Under the pieces are notes generated by a model. The model saw nothing but the letters and a program-made list of their open reading frames with translations, was not told the DNA's origin and searched no databases. Shown here in pieces: positions 44,175 through 55,277 of a DNA stretch of 64,000 bases (within the stretch, counting starts at the first letter, position 1; each line of letters starts with the position of its first letter). Source of the stretch: Anopheles merus (lineage: Eukaryota; Arthropoda; Insecta; Diptera; Culicidae); NCBI RefSeq assembly GCF_017562075.2, contig NC_054081.1, positions 16,214,542 through 16,278,541 on the forward strand. The letters are read 5' to 3'. A program made the position numbers and the translations under genes.

Positions 44175-44335
44175 CCCCTTCTTGTTGGGCTCAACAACCC
44201 TAATTGGTCTAGGCCAGTGCCAAGCCCGCTTTTAAGTGGACTTATTATCTGTGACAAATTCCCACCCTCTGCATGATAGTAATGATAATGGGTCCTGTGT
44301 ACATCGAGACAGTTACAGTCCAATTGAACAACGCA
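44175..44335 (-). mobile_element. Diverged SINE200-like 3' fragment
   Basis: On the minus strand the block GGGTTGTTGAGCC followed by AAGAAGG matches the 3' end of the SINE at 28902-29134. The 120 bp before it align patchily, including a GG.CTAGACC stretch and an ACTATC.TGC....GGG stretch. It lies just past the 3' end of the ALDH7A1 gene. Confidence 0.5.
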
Positions 44336-44457
44336 CCACGTGTTGGACTGAACACGTGTTGCGTACGATAGTGAAGGAATTTTGGATTGTGCAACGTGAA
44401 TTACCTAAACTTGAACCGATTGTTTACACATTAATCAGTCAGACTTGCTCGTCTGTA

Positions 44458-44463
44458 TTTATT
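44458..44463 (-). terminator. Polyadenylation signal of ALDH7A1
   Basis: A minus-strand AATAAA lies 36 nt beyond the stop codon at 44499-44501. Confidence 0.55.
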
Positions 44464-44498
44464 ACAAACTTTATAAAACAAAGATGTAAGCCCTCCAC

Positions 44499-46212
44499 TT
44501 ATTCAAATACAATTCCCTGTGCCAGTGGCAAATCGGTTGAATGGTTGACGGTTATAGTTGATCGTCGCGCGTACTGCTTCCAGGCGTCGGATCCCGATTC
44601 ACGGCCACCGCCGGTATGTTTCTCGCCACCGAACGCTCCTCCAATTTCCGCTCCCGAGGGCGAAGTGTTGATATTTACGATGCCGCAGTCAGAACCACTC
44701 TCTCCCAGCCACTGTTGTTTGGTAGCGAACCGACAAGGAACAATGTTTTCATTAAAAATGTCTTCAACAAAAAAAAAAAACGATCAAAACTTCCCCACTT
44801 ACCTCAAATGCCGACTGGATGTTGTTGGTGAAAAGGGACGACGACAGCCCTTGGTCGACTTCGTTGTTCCAGCTGATCGCCTCCTGCAAGTTGCTCGCCT
44901 TGAACACGTACACGATGGGCGCAAACGTTTCCCGCTTCACGACCGGCGCATTGTGCGGCAGGTTGGAGATGATGGTCGGCTCGACGAAGAACCCGGCCCG
45001 ATCGATCACCTTGCCACCGCACTCGATCTTGCCACCGAGCGCGACCGCTTCCTGCACCGTCTGCAAGTAATTGTCCACCGCCTGCTGGTTGTGCACCGGC
45101 CCGTACAACGTGGCCGAGTCCAGCGGATGGCCGACGCGCTTCAGCAGGCTGGCGTACCGCTTGACCAGCTTCGCGATGAAGCTATCGTACAGCTTGGCGT
45201 GTATGATCAGCCGCCTGGTCGTGGTGCACCGCTGGCCGGCCGTGCCGATGCAGCCGAAGAACGCCGCATCCAGCGCCATCTCCTGCGGCGCATCCTCGTT
45301 GATGATGAGCGCATTGTTGCCGCCGAGCTCCAGCAGGCAGCGGCCGAACCGGCGCTGCATCTCGATGCCGACCGTGCGGCCGACGGCCGTGCTGCCGGTG
45401 AAGGACATCAGCCTGATGCGCTCGTCGCTCACCATCCGCTTGCCGACGTCCTCGCCGCCCTGGCAGAGCGTCACGATTGGGGGCAGCTTGTTGCGCTTGA
45501 TCACGTCGGTCACTATCTTGGTGGTCGCCACGCTCACGAGCGACGTGCTCGGGGCGCCCTTCCACAGCACGGTGTTGCCAACCGTCAGTGCGATCGCCGC
45601 ATTCCAGCCAAAGACGGCGCAGGGGAAGTTGAACGCCGATATGACACCGACCAGCCCGAGCGGGTTCCACTTCTCCAGGATCGTGTGCTGCGGCCGCTCG
45701 GAGGGAAAGATGGCGCCGCCGAACATGCGCGACAGCCCGACCGCGTAGTCGCAGATGTCCACAAACTCCTGCACCTCGCCGACCCCCTCGGGCAGGATTT
45801 TGCCCATCTCCAGTGCCACCAGCTTGCCGAGCGGCTCCCGGTACTTGCGCAGCTCGTCGCCAATCTGGCGTATGACGTCACCGCGCAGCGGGGCCGGTAT
45901 TTTCTTCCACTCCTGGTAGGCGGCCACACCGGCCGTCAGGCAGCGTTCCAAATCCTGCTCGGAGCCGGTAGCAACCTCCGCTATTACCCGGCCGGAAGCG
46001 GGATCGATCGACTGCACCTTGCTGGCCGTGCCGGCCACCCATTCGCCGTTGTACACGCCATTGTTCACGCGCTGCAGGCCGAGATCGCGCAGGAAGGCAA
46101 AATTGTCCTCTTCGACCAAATACTTCGTCATGCCGCTCATGCTGCGTGTGCCGAGGATCTTGCAAATGACGTTGTTCAGCTTTGGCCCCCTTTGCAGCAG
46201 TGTTCCTATCAT
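44499..46212 (-). CDS. Aldh7A1: Alpha-aminoadipic semialdehyde dehydrogenase (ALDH7A1/antiquitin), two exons
   Basis: NAD-dependent oxidation of alpha-aminoadipic semialdehyde to aminoadipate in lysine catabolism; the human enzyme acts in mitochondria and cytosol. Exon 1 is 44803-46212 (470 codons) and exon 2 is 44499-44711. They are separated by a 91-bp intron with GTAAGT/CAG sites, giving 540 residues. Landmarks are the AFNFPC motif with the catalytic asparagine (195), FTGS (271-274), LELGGNN with the general-base glutamate (295), and GQRCTT with the catalytic cysteine (329). The C-terminal exon contains GAEIGGAFGGEKHTGGGRE, typical of antiquitin. The first 25 or so residues are basic and could be a mitochondrial leader. 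Methionines 25 and 28, just before KYLVEED, could start a cytosolic form. The long plus-strand frame across this gene is an antisense shadow. Confidence 0.96.
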
Positions 46213-47095
46213 GCTGTAAAAGGACCACCGACAGACAATGGTTGAATGTTGAGTTGTTCCAAAAGTGTTGGTCTCGCTGCCCCAATTGCTGCACGATTGT
46301 TTGGCCCGGTCACACTTACTCTATCCTAGCTGGAAGCGCTTGCAGTCCGCTGGAGGTTCTGTTAGCAACTGCCGGCTGCGCGCGGTGCCCCTACCATGTG
46401 ACACTATCTGCGAGGCCGTTATCAGTTTGGAAATACTTTCGCCTCCAATTGTGTATTGCTGTCCTCTTGAGCGATCGAGTGACGGATTTGCTCTGCGGCG
46501 ACTGTGTGCAACTGGCACTGTACACTGTTCAGCTTGATAAGAGTGATAATTCTGGCTATTTGAGAGTGCATGCACAACAACAGCCGGCGGGGCACACGTT
46601 ATCTACACGAGAGTGGCGGGTTTGCGTCGTTCGCCTCGAGCATTGGGCGGTGTTCATCTCCGTTTCACCCGAGTTGGTCTGCGTGCCTGCTGATGTACCA
46701 AAGACAACGATGGCTCACAATCTCCTAGCGCCTAGCCTATCTTGTGTTGTGATAGGGGCGCGTTAGTAACGGAAGGAACTGATGAGGTACGCTAAATATG
46801 CTCTCTGTTGACATGCCCTGCGACATTCCGACGACGTGTCGGTCTCCTGGCTGTCTGTTTTGTTAAATCTTGTTCACTTTGTAAGCATTAAATGCACACT
46901 TCTCAGGCAAGGTTTACTTTAAAAATATTTCTTTATTTTTGTAAAACCACTCAAACAACCCAATCATCCGAAAGGTTGCCTTTATGCATTTCAGACTTAT
47001 TTTTGTAGCAATTTTCACTGATTTTACTAGTATTTTACTAATCAACAGTGATGGAATGAGAAGCGAAAATCATGCGTAACAACAATAATGCAGAT
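46213..47095. other. Intergenic region between ALDH7A1 and the dehydrogenase gene
   Basis: This holds the ALDH7A1 5' flank. No coding exon is supported; the open frame at 46182-46766 shows no motif. Confidence 0.5.
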
Positions 47096-47535
47096 TAGTG
47101 TTGGGTAAATCTGACTCAGATTCATGAATCTGAATGAATCTTCAAAATGATTCAATGAATCTGAATCTCGGTTGAAAAGATTCATGAACCTCAAAGATTC
47201 AAGAATTTTCTAAGATTTAGGAATTATGTTCTTGGCGTAATAACGTACGTGGCCATGCCACCCTGTCCAGCCAACCCCCAACGGGCAAGTTTTAAGTGGG
47301 ATTGGGCAAATTCAATATTTTGGAGATCATAAATCTCTAAAGATTCATAAATCCTGGAGATGTATGAATTTTAATGGATTTATGAATCTTATAGATTCAC
47401 GAATCTTTAGAGATTCATTAGAGATTCGTGAATATTTAGAGATTCGAATATTCGACTCGATATCGATTGATACATCTCGTCACTGAAGATGTATATAAAT
47501 TAATCTCAACGAAAGATTCATGTAACCCAACACTA
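47096..47535. mobile_element. hAT-like MITE carrying a GATTCATGAATC repeat
   Basis: The ends are TAGTGTTGGG and CCCAACACTA, flanked by a perfect 8-bp duplication, atgcagat, at 47088-47095 and 47536-47543. The inside is many imperfect copies of gattcatgaatc-type units, themselves partly palindromic. The 440-bp length and lack of coding capacity fit a MITE. Confidence 0.8.
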
Positions 47536-47603
47536 ATGCAGATCTATGCCTCGCTATGTTAGATTTAGAATGCTAATAATAGGTATAACATCTCCTGCGA
47601 GGT

Positions 47604-47609
47604 TTTATT
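47604..47609 (-). terminator. Polyadenylation signal of the dehydrogenase gene
   Basis: A minus-strand AATAAA lies 122 nt beyond the stop codon, just upstream of the MITE boundary on that strand. Confidence 0.4.
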
Positions 47610-47730
47610 CTCCGGTATTACACGAGCGCAGGCAAACACTATTCTGCAAAACTAAGCTAAAACCCTTTGAGAAATCATTAAAATAGGTAATGAGTTCCTT
47701 AACATTGGTTGCTGCATCATTCGAGGGTCG

Positions 47731-48912
47731 TCAGTACACTGGCATGGCCACAAATCGGCGCACCAGCCGGTCCTTCAACACGTTCGGCAGGTAGCGGAAG
47801 GCATTGTAGTAGAAGAAGTACCGCCACGGTTCACAGATGTACAGCGCCCGGGGCGATGCGTCGAACAGTACCCGCCGCATGCAGCCCGTTAGCGGATCAC
47901 TTTCACTGAAGCTTTCCAGCGCGCGCGGTTGGCAGAGCGGCGCCAGATAGCCCCGGTAGCGATCGAAGTAGTCCTGGTAAAACGCACGCTGGTTCGCGCC
48001 CATCGCCGACCACATCTCGTCAAAGTACTGCATCTGCTGGGCGCAAATGTTGGAATGAAACAGGAACGAGCCGGGCATAAACTCGACCACCGGCACGCCG
48101 TGGCAGGACAGTTCCATGCGCACCGCATCGGTCCAGGCGCGCAGTGCCGCCTTGGTCGCGGAGTAAACGCTCAGCCCCGGCAGGGCCTGCCGTCCGCAGT
48201 GGCTGGTAACAACGATCAGCCGCGCTCGGTTCTCTCGGACCAGCTCGAGCAGGGGTAGCGTGAACTGGATGGTACCGATGGCGTTTACATTGAGCTGCAG
48301 CTTGGTGAGGCTGCTGGAAAGCCATTCCGCCTCCCCGAAACACATGACGCCCGCGTTGTTAACTAGCGCATACAGACCTGCAAGCGAGAGGAGCACAATT
48401 GTTTGAAAAGATGCAAAAGAAAAGCTTCAACTACGAGTACGCACGTGCTGGATGATTTGCTGCAAACCATTTCCTTATTGCGCTTTGCGTGTCTGCAATG
48501 CTTTCCTGGCTGTTCAGATCCATGATGAAGCAGACAAGCTGCCCCGTTTGCTTTCCGCGCGATTGCAAGCTTTTGTATCCGTCGGACTCCTTGCTTAGGC
48601 ACGTCGCCATCACCGTCATGCCGGCCTGCAGACACATGCAGGCCATATTGTAGCTGGGGATCGGGTTGAGAGACAATGAGTCAATACGCCAATTTGGGAC
48701 CATTTTCAGTACGCAGAAAAACTCGCTTACCCTAGGCCAGAATCGCAACCCGTAATAATGACTACTTCCTTGGTGCTCAGCTTCCGTATCGGCTGGAGCG
48801 ATCGTGATCGCCAGTACTGCAGTAACTTCAGAGCGACAACACATACGCCGCTACTGGCAAGGACGATGTTTCTTGCTTGATAAACATTATTGGTAAACCA
48901 GCCGGTCATCAT
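47731..48912 (-). CDS. Membrane-anchored short-chain dehydrogenase/reductase, three exons
   Basis: Classical SDR of the 17-beta-HSD/retinol/3-hydroxybutyrate dehydrogenase-like group. Exons are 48731-48912, 48445-48653 and 47731-48377, joined at GT/AG sites into 345 residues. A hydrophobic segment at about residues 15-33 is a probable membrane anchor. The cofactor motif TGCDSGLG is at 54-61 and NNAG at 137-140. The catalytic Ser189, Tyr202 and Lys206 have the normal S-x12-Y-x3-K spacing. All residues needed for activity are present. The substrate cannot be read from sequence. Length, topology and family make it a candidate for shroud (sro), the SDR of insect ecdysteroid synthesis, but other SDR9C-type enzymes are equally possible, so no symbol is given. 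Confidence 0.9.
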
Positions 48913-48997
48913 CTTCGATTGTAGAAGAAGTTTGTAGTTTCTGCAATGATTTTGTCAAAATAAGATGAATTGTTTTTTTTAATGTGAGTAACTGAAG

Positions 48998-49588
48998 TAG
49001 TGATGGGAAAAATTAAGATTTAGTCGGAACTGATTCTGGCTAGCTCCGAAGTTTTCTGGAATCGTTTCCGGAATCGATGCAGGAATTGGCTCCGGAATCG
49101 GAATCGGTTCCTGAGTTGAAATCGGTTCCGGAATCGAAATCAGCTCCAGAATCGAAATTGGCTCGGAAATCAAAATCGGCTTCGAAATCGTCAATTTCGG
49201 CATCGCCATAAAAATAGGCGTTTGAGTCCTAAAAGATCCAAATTTATTTGTAAACGATCCATTCTCAAGGTAATTCCCGGACTGATTTCGCTTCTGAAAC
49301 TTCTTTTTTCATGTCAAGAACTGAATCGCATCCCGGAGCTAACTCCAATTCTGGAATCATTTCTGATTCCGTTGCCCTAACAAATTGAGTTTCCCAGTTC
49401 GATTTCAATTCCGGAGCCGATTATGATTCCGGAATAGGATCCGGAGTCGACACCGAAATCGGCTCTGGAGTCAACTCCGGAATCGGCTCCGTAATCTGAA
49501 TCGATTCCAGCATCGGAATCGGCTCCGGAATTGATACCTGAGCACGGGCTCGGAATCAGATGGGTCCGATTTCGAGCTCCCACCACTA
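48998..49588. mobile_element. hAT-like MITE carrying a GGAATCGG minisatellite, copy A
   Basis: It starts TAGTGATGGGAAAA and ends CTCCCACCACTA. The flanks are a perfect 8-bp duplication, aactgaag, at 48990-48997 and 49589-49596. Two blocks of ggaatcggctcc-type units flank a unique core near 49205-49310. The same core occurs three times in the copy at 59839-61114. No coding capacity. Confidence 0.85.
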
Positions 49589-49596
49589 AACTGAAG

Positions 49597-52336
49597 CACA
49601 AAGACGACAATAAACAAGCATACTCATGAAAAGAAAAACTACGAAAAGAATGTAGCAAGCTAGTAACGATACAAAAACATACTTTAAGATAAAAGATTAA
49701 CCGTTCATTAGATAATCGGGTATTTAAGCCATTAGTTACGATAATGAATATTACAACGCCAACACATGACACGGGTGGAAATATTTTGAGCAGCAACACC
49801 CAATTGTAAACATATGATCGGCGGACCGCTAAACAAATGAGGCCGTTTTGCAAGCAGTTTCTGCCTGAAAGTAATGTAAATTAAGCAAAATCCAACTACT
49901 CACCGTTGTACCGTGGCAGTGGTTGACTCAGGTGGACGATCTTCGGATTATTATTAAGCGGGCTTAGCTGTAACGCGCAGCAACATCTACCCGGTACTGT
50001 TGCCGACTGGGCAAACGCAGCGTTTTGTTTTCCGTTTTTTTTTTTTTGGAAAATATGAGAATATTAACCATATGACGCACACCACCAAACCTCAGACTTC
50101 AAATAAGTTACATAACGCACTCGTCGGTGGTGGTGAAACCAACGCAGTTTAAGAAAATACACACCGAAAGCAGTTTTGTTCGTTTCAGCAGCGTGCGTAA
50201 TGCCATCATCCATGCGCATGTAGGCTCTTGGCGTACGAAATGCAGCGTGACATTTTTTTTGTAAATAATTTACTGATTTGCGTACCCGAGCGTTTCGATG
50301 CGTTTGGATTGCGCTTTCGTCACGATGAGTAATTATTCTTTTCTTTAACCTTTATCTCTACGACCGGCATACACGGCTATGATTTTCATTTTCTGGTATA
50401 ACTGATATAACTTTGAATTGCAAAAATGATGAATATAAAAATTTCAAAGTTGGTTAAAAGATGAAGGCATTAGTCTTTTTTACTTTATTGAAGAAATGGG
50501 AATTTTTAAAGTTTTAATTTTTTTTTTATTTTGTAATATATGACACCATTTTTTTCATGGACAGCCTTCAATGCTGCCACCATATTGAATCAATTAGTAA
50601 TGTTGCACTTCATGGATGATTTTGATTGATTATGAATAGAAAAGCAGACATTCTTCATAAAGATATGTTTTCCAAACATATTTTTTTTATTATTCAATTT
50701 ACTTTCATAAAAAAAATCAAACGTATAAAATGCTTTGTATATTATTTTAATGTGCATTATGTTCTACTTTTTCCTCAAATGTGCTTTCTTCTAATCATTT
50801 TTGAATTAAGCAATACGGCCGGGCCGTACTTACTAATAAATAAATAAATAAATAATAATTTTCCAATAAGAATAACAAATTACCGACAGAGAAAAGTGTT
50901 GCAGAATTAGTATTCTTGATGTAATTCTATATTTATGAAACTGTACTTACCAAGCATAGATGTTTTATAGAATTGGCTTTAAAACAATATAAAACAACAA
51001 AAAAGAATAATTAATTAAAAATCACCTGAAAAATGAATGCAAAAAGCTACATGCAACGTATTTTACATAGAACGGCAGAAAAACATCCATTTAAAAGGTA
51101 AATTGTCAAACTTTAAAAAAATATTAAAAATAATGAACGAAAAAAATAGTAAAAAATCCCATTTCTTCACTAAAGTAAATAAGATTAACGGCCGTACCTA
51201 TGTACCAAATTTTATGTTTTAGTTCTCAATGCAACAGAAGTTATTGAAGTTTTAGTTTGAAATAGAATTACATCCCACACTAAATGTATGGAATTGCCCG
51301 GGTATGGCGGTGGTAGAGATGAAGGTGTAAATTTGGACATTGAGACAACGGTTAATGCTAAAAAGGTAATTAACCATGTTCTTGAAATCTTTCTTCTAAT
51401 TGGGGGTGTCAGCCTGTTCGAAGTTTCCTGTCTACTGCTCGCTCGTACGACGAAGATCGATTTGAATTTGAAGCCCGGTTTATTGCCCTCACCTAATCCA
51501 TTCCACTTGGAGTTAAAGATCTGTTGGCATCATAAATGCAATTGAATCTGATTAGAACTAATCCATTACCTTAGAATAAGTAGGAGCACAATTAATACAA
51601 TAAAATAACGTTCAGCGTAGCAAAGCTAAGAAAAAGACCAAATACCGCCTGAATTATTATTAAGCCAGTTTTTTTTTATTTCTTCTCTTCTGGTGTGGCA
51701 ATTCTTTTATTTTAATTCAATGAGGCCGAGACAAAACGACAATCGTTAACGAAACGGGGCGGGGAGCGGGAACGAATTTCAAACCGGACACGAACAACCT
51801 GCTGGCAAAATGAAGCCGAGCTACACCGAGCGCAATAAGTGTGCTCGCTACTTCCCTCGCGTACGTACTCACACTATTTCCTCACGTAAAACTAACAATT
51901 CAACGATTACACACTCGTACTTGTGCTCTCAGCAATAATAGGAGAACCACCATCGCGCTTTCTCCCCTCCCCACCCAACGATCGACATTCTGTCTCTTTG
52001 CAGCAAGCTTGAATTTGAAGTTGTATCTGTTGCTGTTGCGGATTTGATTGATGGCTGGAGGATGCTGCACTGCTGCAAACGAAAGGCCCGTGGTGTGTGG
52101 TAAGTTGTTTCAAAAAAGAGAGAGAGAGAGGCGGTCGAACACTATCCTTCCGCGGAGTTCAAAACAAATCGATGGTTGACGTAGCCATTGTTGCGCATTT
52201 TTGTTGTTTCGTTTGATTGCAGCAGTTGTGGGTGAATGTTTTGACAGCCAGACGCGCACCAGCCAGATGGAACATAGACGACCGTTGTGGTTGTGTTGTG
52301 TGTGTTTTTTTTAAGAGTAACAAAAATCAGGACGAT
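49597..52336. other. AT-rich intergenic region
   Basis: No exon is supported. An AATA tetranucleotide repeat lies at about 50834-50857. The last part is probably the 3' flank of eEF1-gamma, but no clear AATAAA lies close to its stop. Confidence 0.5.
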
Positions 52337-54004
52337 TTACTTGAATATCTTGCCCTGGTTGAACTTGCGCCCGTTCTTGTCGGTGCCGCTCCAGGAGAAG
52401 TACTGTTCGACCAGCTTCTTCGTCTCGTCCGAGGCGGGGTCCAGCTTCTTCCAGTCGTACACCTCGTAGTCCACCTGCCAGTCGGGCGACAGCTTGAACG
52501 CCAGGTCCTGGCCGCGCCAGACCCACACGCCCGAGATCGTGCTGTTGTTGTCCTCGCCGAACAGGCACACCGAGGCGAAGCTCTGCTTGCGCATCTTGTC
52601 CAGCCGCTGGAACATGCCGGTGATCAGGTTGCAGCTCATGAACACCTTCGTCAGCTCCTCGGGGTACTTGTACTCGCCGTACCAGATCGAGTAGTTGGCC
52701 GGGTCGAACTTGGTCCAGAAGTAGGGGATCGATTTCGCCTCCTCCTCGTTCGAGTAGAACCGCTTGAAGTCGTCGAAGTTGAAAGTGCCCTTCGGCAGCG
52801 TTTCGAACGGATCGTTCTGCTTCGGCTCGGCGGCCAGCAGCTCGTCGGCTGCGTCCGGCTGCTCGGCCGGTTCCGGCTTCTCCGGCGCCGGCTTCTTCTC
52901 CTTCTTTTCCTTCTTCTTTTCTGCTGGAGCGCCGCCGCTTCCGCCGCTCACCTTGGCCTGGAATTCGGCGTACTTCTTCGGGTCGGCCTGTGCGACCTTG
53001 GCGCAGAGCGCCGGCACCTTCACCACCGCCTGCACCTGCGGCTGGTTCATCAGCGTGGTGAACCACCGGTTGACGGCGCCGAACGGTGCGCGGAAGGCAG
53101 GATCCAGCACGTACTCGTACGCGTGCAGCAGCGTGGCAAACACGACCACATCGGCCAGCGTGATCCGCTCGCCGACCAGGTACGTCTGCTTCAGCAGGCG
53201 GCTGTTGAGGGCGGCCAGGCCGCGGCGCAGCTCCTCCTTCGCACGCTCAACGTTGTTCTTGTTGTACGGCACGATGCCAATCATCGGGAACGTCCAGCCC
53301 TGGACAGCAGGCAGCAGCTCATTGTCGGCGAAGCTGAGGAAGGACTGCACCTCGGCCCGGTGGAAGTCGTTCGCACCGCGCAGCTGCTCGTTGGCCACGT
53401 AGTAAGCGATCGCGTTGCTCTCCGTCAGGTACTTGCCATCCTTCGTCTCGTACGCCGGCACCTTGCCGCTCGGGAACTTCTGCAGGAAGGGCTCGCTGCA
53501 GTTGGTTTCGCCGAACACGAAGTCGGCGGCAACCTTCACCGGCGTGCCGGAGTATTGGGCCGCGATCAGCACTTTGTAGGCACGAAAGTTTTCCGGGTAA
53601 GTGTACAGAGTCTGCAAAAGGGACAGAGAAGTTCGAGTTAATTCAGCGAAAAGCAGCTAGTAAGCGAGAAGGGGGGGGGGGGGGGGGTGAGGGGAGAAGG
53701 GGTTTAAGGAGTAGGATTAGGATGGTAACAAAACCCGCACAGAATGCTCCATTTTACAAGCGTTTTTTTTTTCTTTTTCGGAACGCTCCCGAAATTCCGA
53801 GCTTCGTATTAATTGCTAATTTTAGTAAGTACACCCGCCAAGGAAGATCTTATATTCACACCGATCACACCGCACCGCATCCGTCACCCGTGTACAACAC
53901 ACACACAACCCGGCGTACACCCGGAACTCGAATTCCGGGTGGAAAAACGTATTTCAGCCGGCTGACCCATAGCCCACCAGCTGCCCAATACTTACACCGG
54001 CCAT
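52337..54004 (-). CDS. eEF1gamma: Translation elongation factor 1-gamma, two coding exons
   Basis: Structural subunit of the eEF1B complex that recharges eEF1A with GTP during translation, in the cytosol. Exon 1 is only 9 nt (53996-54004, Met-Ala-Gly). The intron is 53612-53995 with GTAAGT/CAG sites. Exon 2 is 52337-53611, for 427 residues in all. The order is a GST N-terminal domain starting TLYTYPENFRAYK, a GST C-terminal domain (about 90-210), then a Lys/Glu/Ala/Pro-rich linker (about 220-265). The conserved eEF1G domain follows, with FNFDDFKR, NLITGMFQRLDKMRK, GVWVWRGQDLAF and a C-terminal GRKFNQGKIFK. It matches the fly protein over its whole length. A pyrimidine tract lies about 30 nt before the start codon, as expected for a translation-machinery mRNA. 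Codon use is strongly GC-biased, as for a highly expressed gene. Confidence 0.97.
53671..53687. repeat. Homopolymer G17 in the eEF1-gamma intron
   Basis: A run of 17 G lies in the intron close to exon 2. Its exact length is likely to be unreliable in sequencing. Confidence 0.85.
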
Positions 54005-55277
54005 TTTAACGCTGTTGCAGGACGATTGTGAGAAAAAATCACGCGTTTTGGGCTTTATTCGGCGAATTCGCGTGCTTCACAAGTACGTGTCCGTCGATGG
54101 CGGAAATGAAAAGGAGGTCGCCACTGTCGTAACTGGTGACGTTTGGTACACAGGGCGGCAAAGGCTCGTTTATCCGTGCCACTTTTCGATTATCCGGGGT
54201 GCAATGACACGAGAAATCCTGCGGGCATGGTCAACGCGCGGCCATGGCGAGCGATTTGACGCAAACGTTTTTGTACGCAATTTGACGTGCATGGCAGTGG
54301 ATCCTTTTTGCCATGTGGGAAAGACGAAGCAGTGGTGCAATCCACTTGCAATGTTATTGAAACAACACAAATCAAACATAAACAGTCCGTTCATGGTAGA
54401 AAAATACCTCTCCTCTTCTTTATTCAGGAGGGCCGGCACCGCTTACCGCTAAATTTTTCTTTAGCGAAAATTGCTTATGTGTAGGGTTCATGATAGAACT
54501 TTAAGGCTTGTTAAGAGTGTGTATCGAACTTGGTGGAGCTTTATAGCTTTTTAATGCATGGCATCGGTACAAGGTGGATCTTGTCAAAGTGTCAAAGAGA
54601 GACGCCGTCAATCATCTCATTGCTGCTGTACAAGTTAGATTCGTTAATTAAAGAAGGAATATTGAGTGAAGTGATTGTGAATTATCAGTAAATTGTGTAA
54701 AATTTTGTGTAATTCATCAATACAAAAGATTTAAAAATATACATATGTGTTTAAACGAAACAAATCTTGTTGTTTATTTCATCGATGACGCTTGGTTGAA
54801 AATAAAACACACAGAAAAATAATCCCTGGAATCGTGGCATAAGGAAGCTGCTTAGGCGCTGTTTTAAAGACCCACATAGAACTTTGATACTGTTTATCTA
54901 CTGCAAAAGGCGAATTAGAGCAGCGATCTTTAGCGTGCCAAAATGAGCTGCTTAAGCAATTCTGGCTATTTGGGACGCCTTGCGTTGGGACTTTTTTTCG
55001 GTCCCAAATACAGTCGTATCTCGGGGGACACCTGTTCTTGTTAAAAAGCTCCATAGTTCCGCAAAGTATCGACTTTCTCTTAATCAACCACAAAGTACGA
55101 CATCGGAATGATATTTTTGTAAAACAGCCTCAAATCAGCTATACAGCTCGTGCTGGCTATTTGGGATATTTGTGTGGATTTTTCACAAAAGAATATCCAA
55201 TTTTAGGCCTTAGTTAAGATATTAATTACACTGTTCTAACTATTCATTGAATGCTGTAAATATAATTGCTGAATATA
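54005..55277. other. 5' flank of eEF1-gamma and intergenic DNA
   Basis: This probably includes the eEF1-gamma promoter. A plus-strand frame of 145 codons at 54015-54452 overlaps the leader but has no recognisable motif. Confidence 0.45.

Noticed and set aside
44236..46245. 669-codon plus-strand open frame
   Set aside because: It is antisense to the ALDH7A1 exons. The high GC and third-position bias of that gene keep the opposite strand open, and the translation shows no domain.
52217..53641. 474-codon plus-strand open frame over eEF1-gamma
   Set aside because: It is an antisense shadow of the eEF1-gamma exon with no domain.
54015..54452. 145-codon plus-strand frame divergent from eEF1-gamma
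   Set aside because: No recognisable motif, it overlaps the eEF1-gamma leader, and it has no supporting splice or promoter context. Kept only as a possibility.
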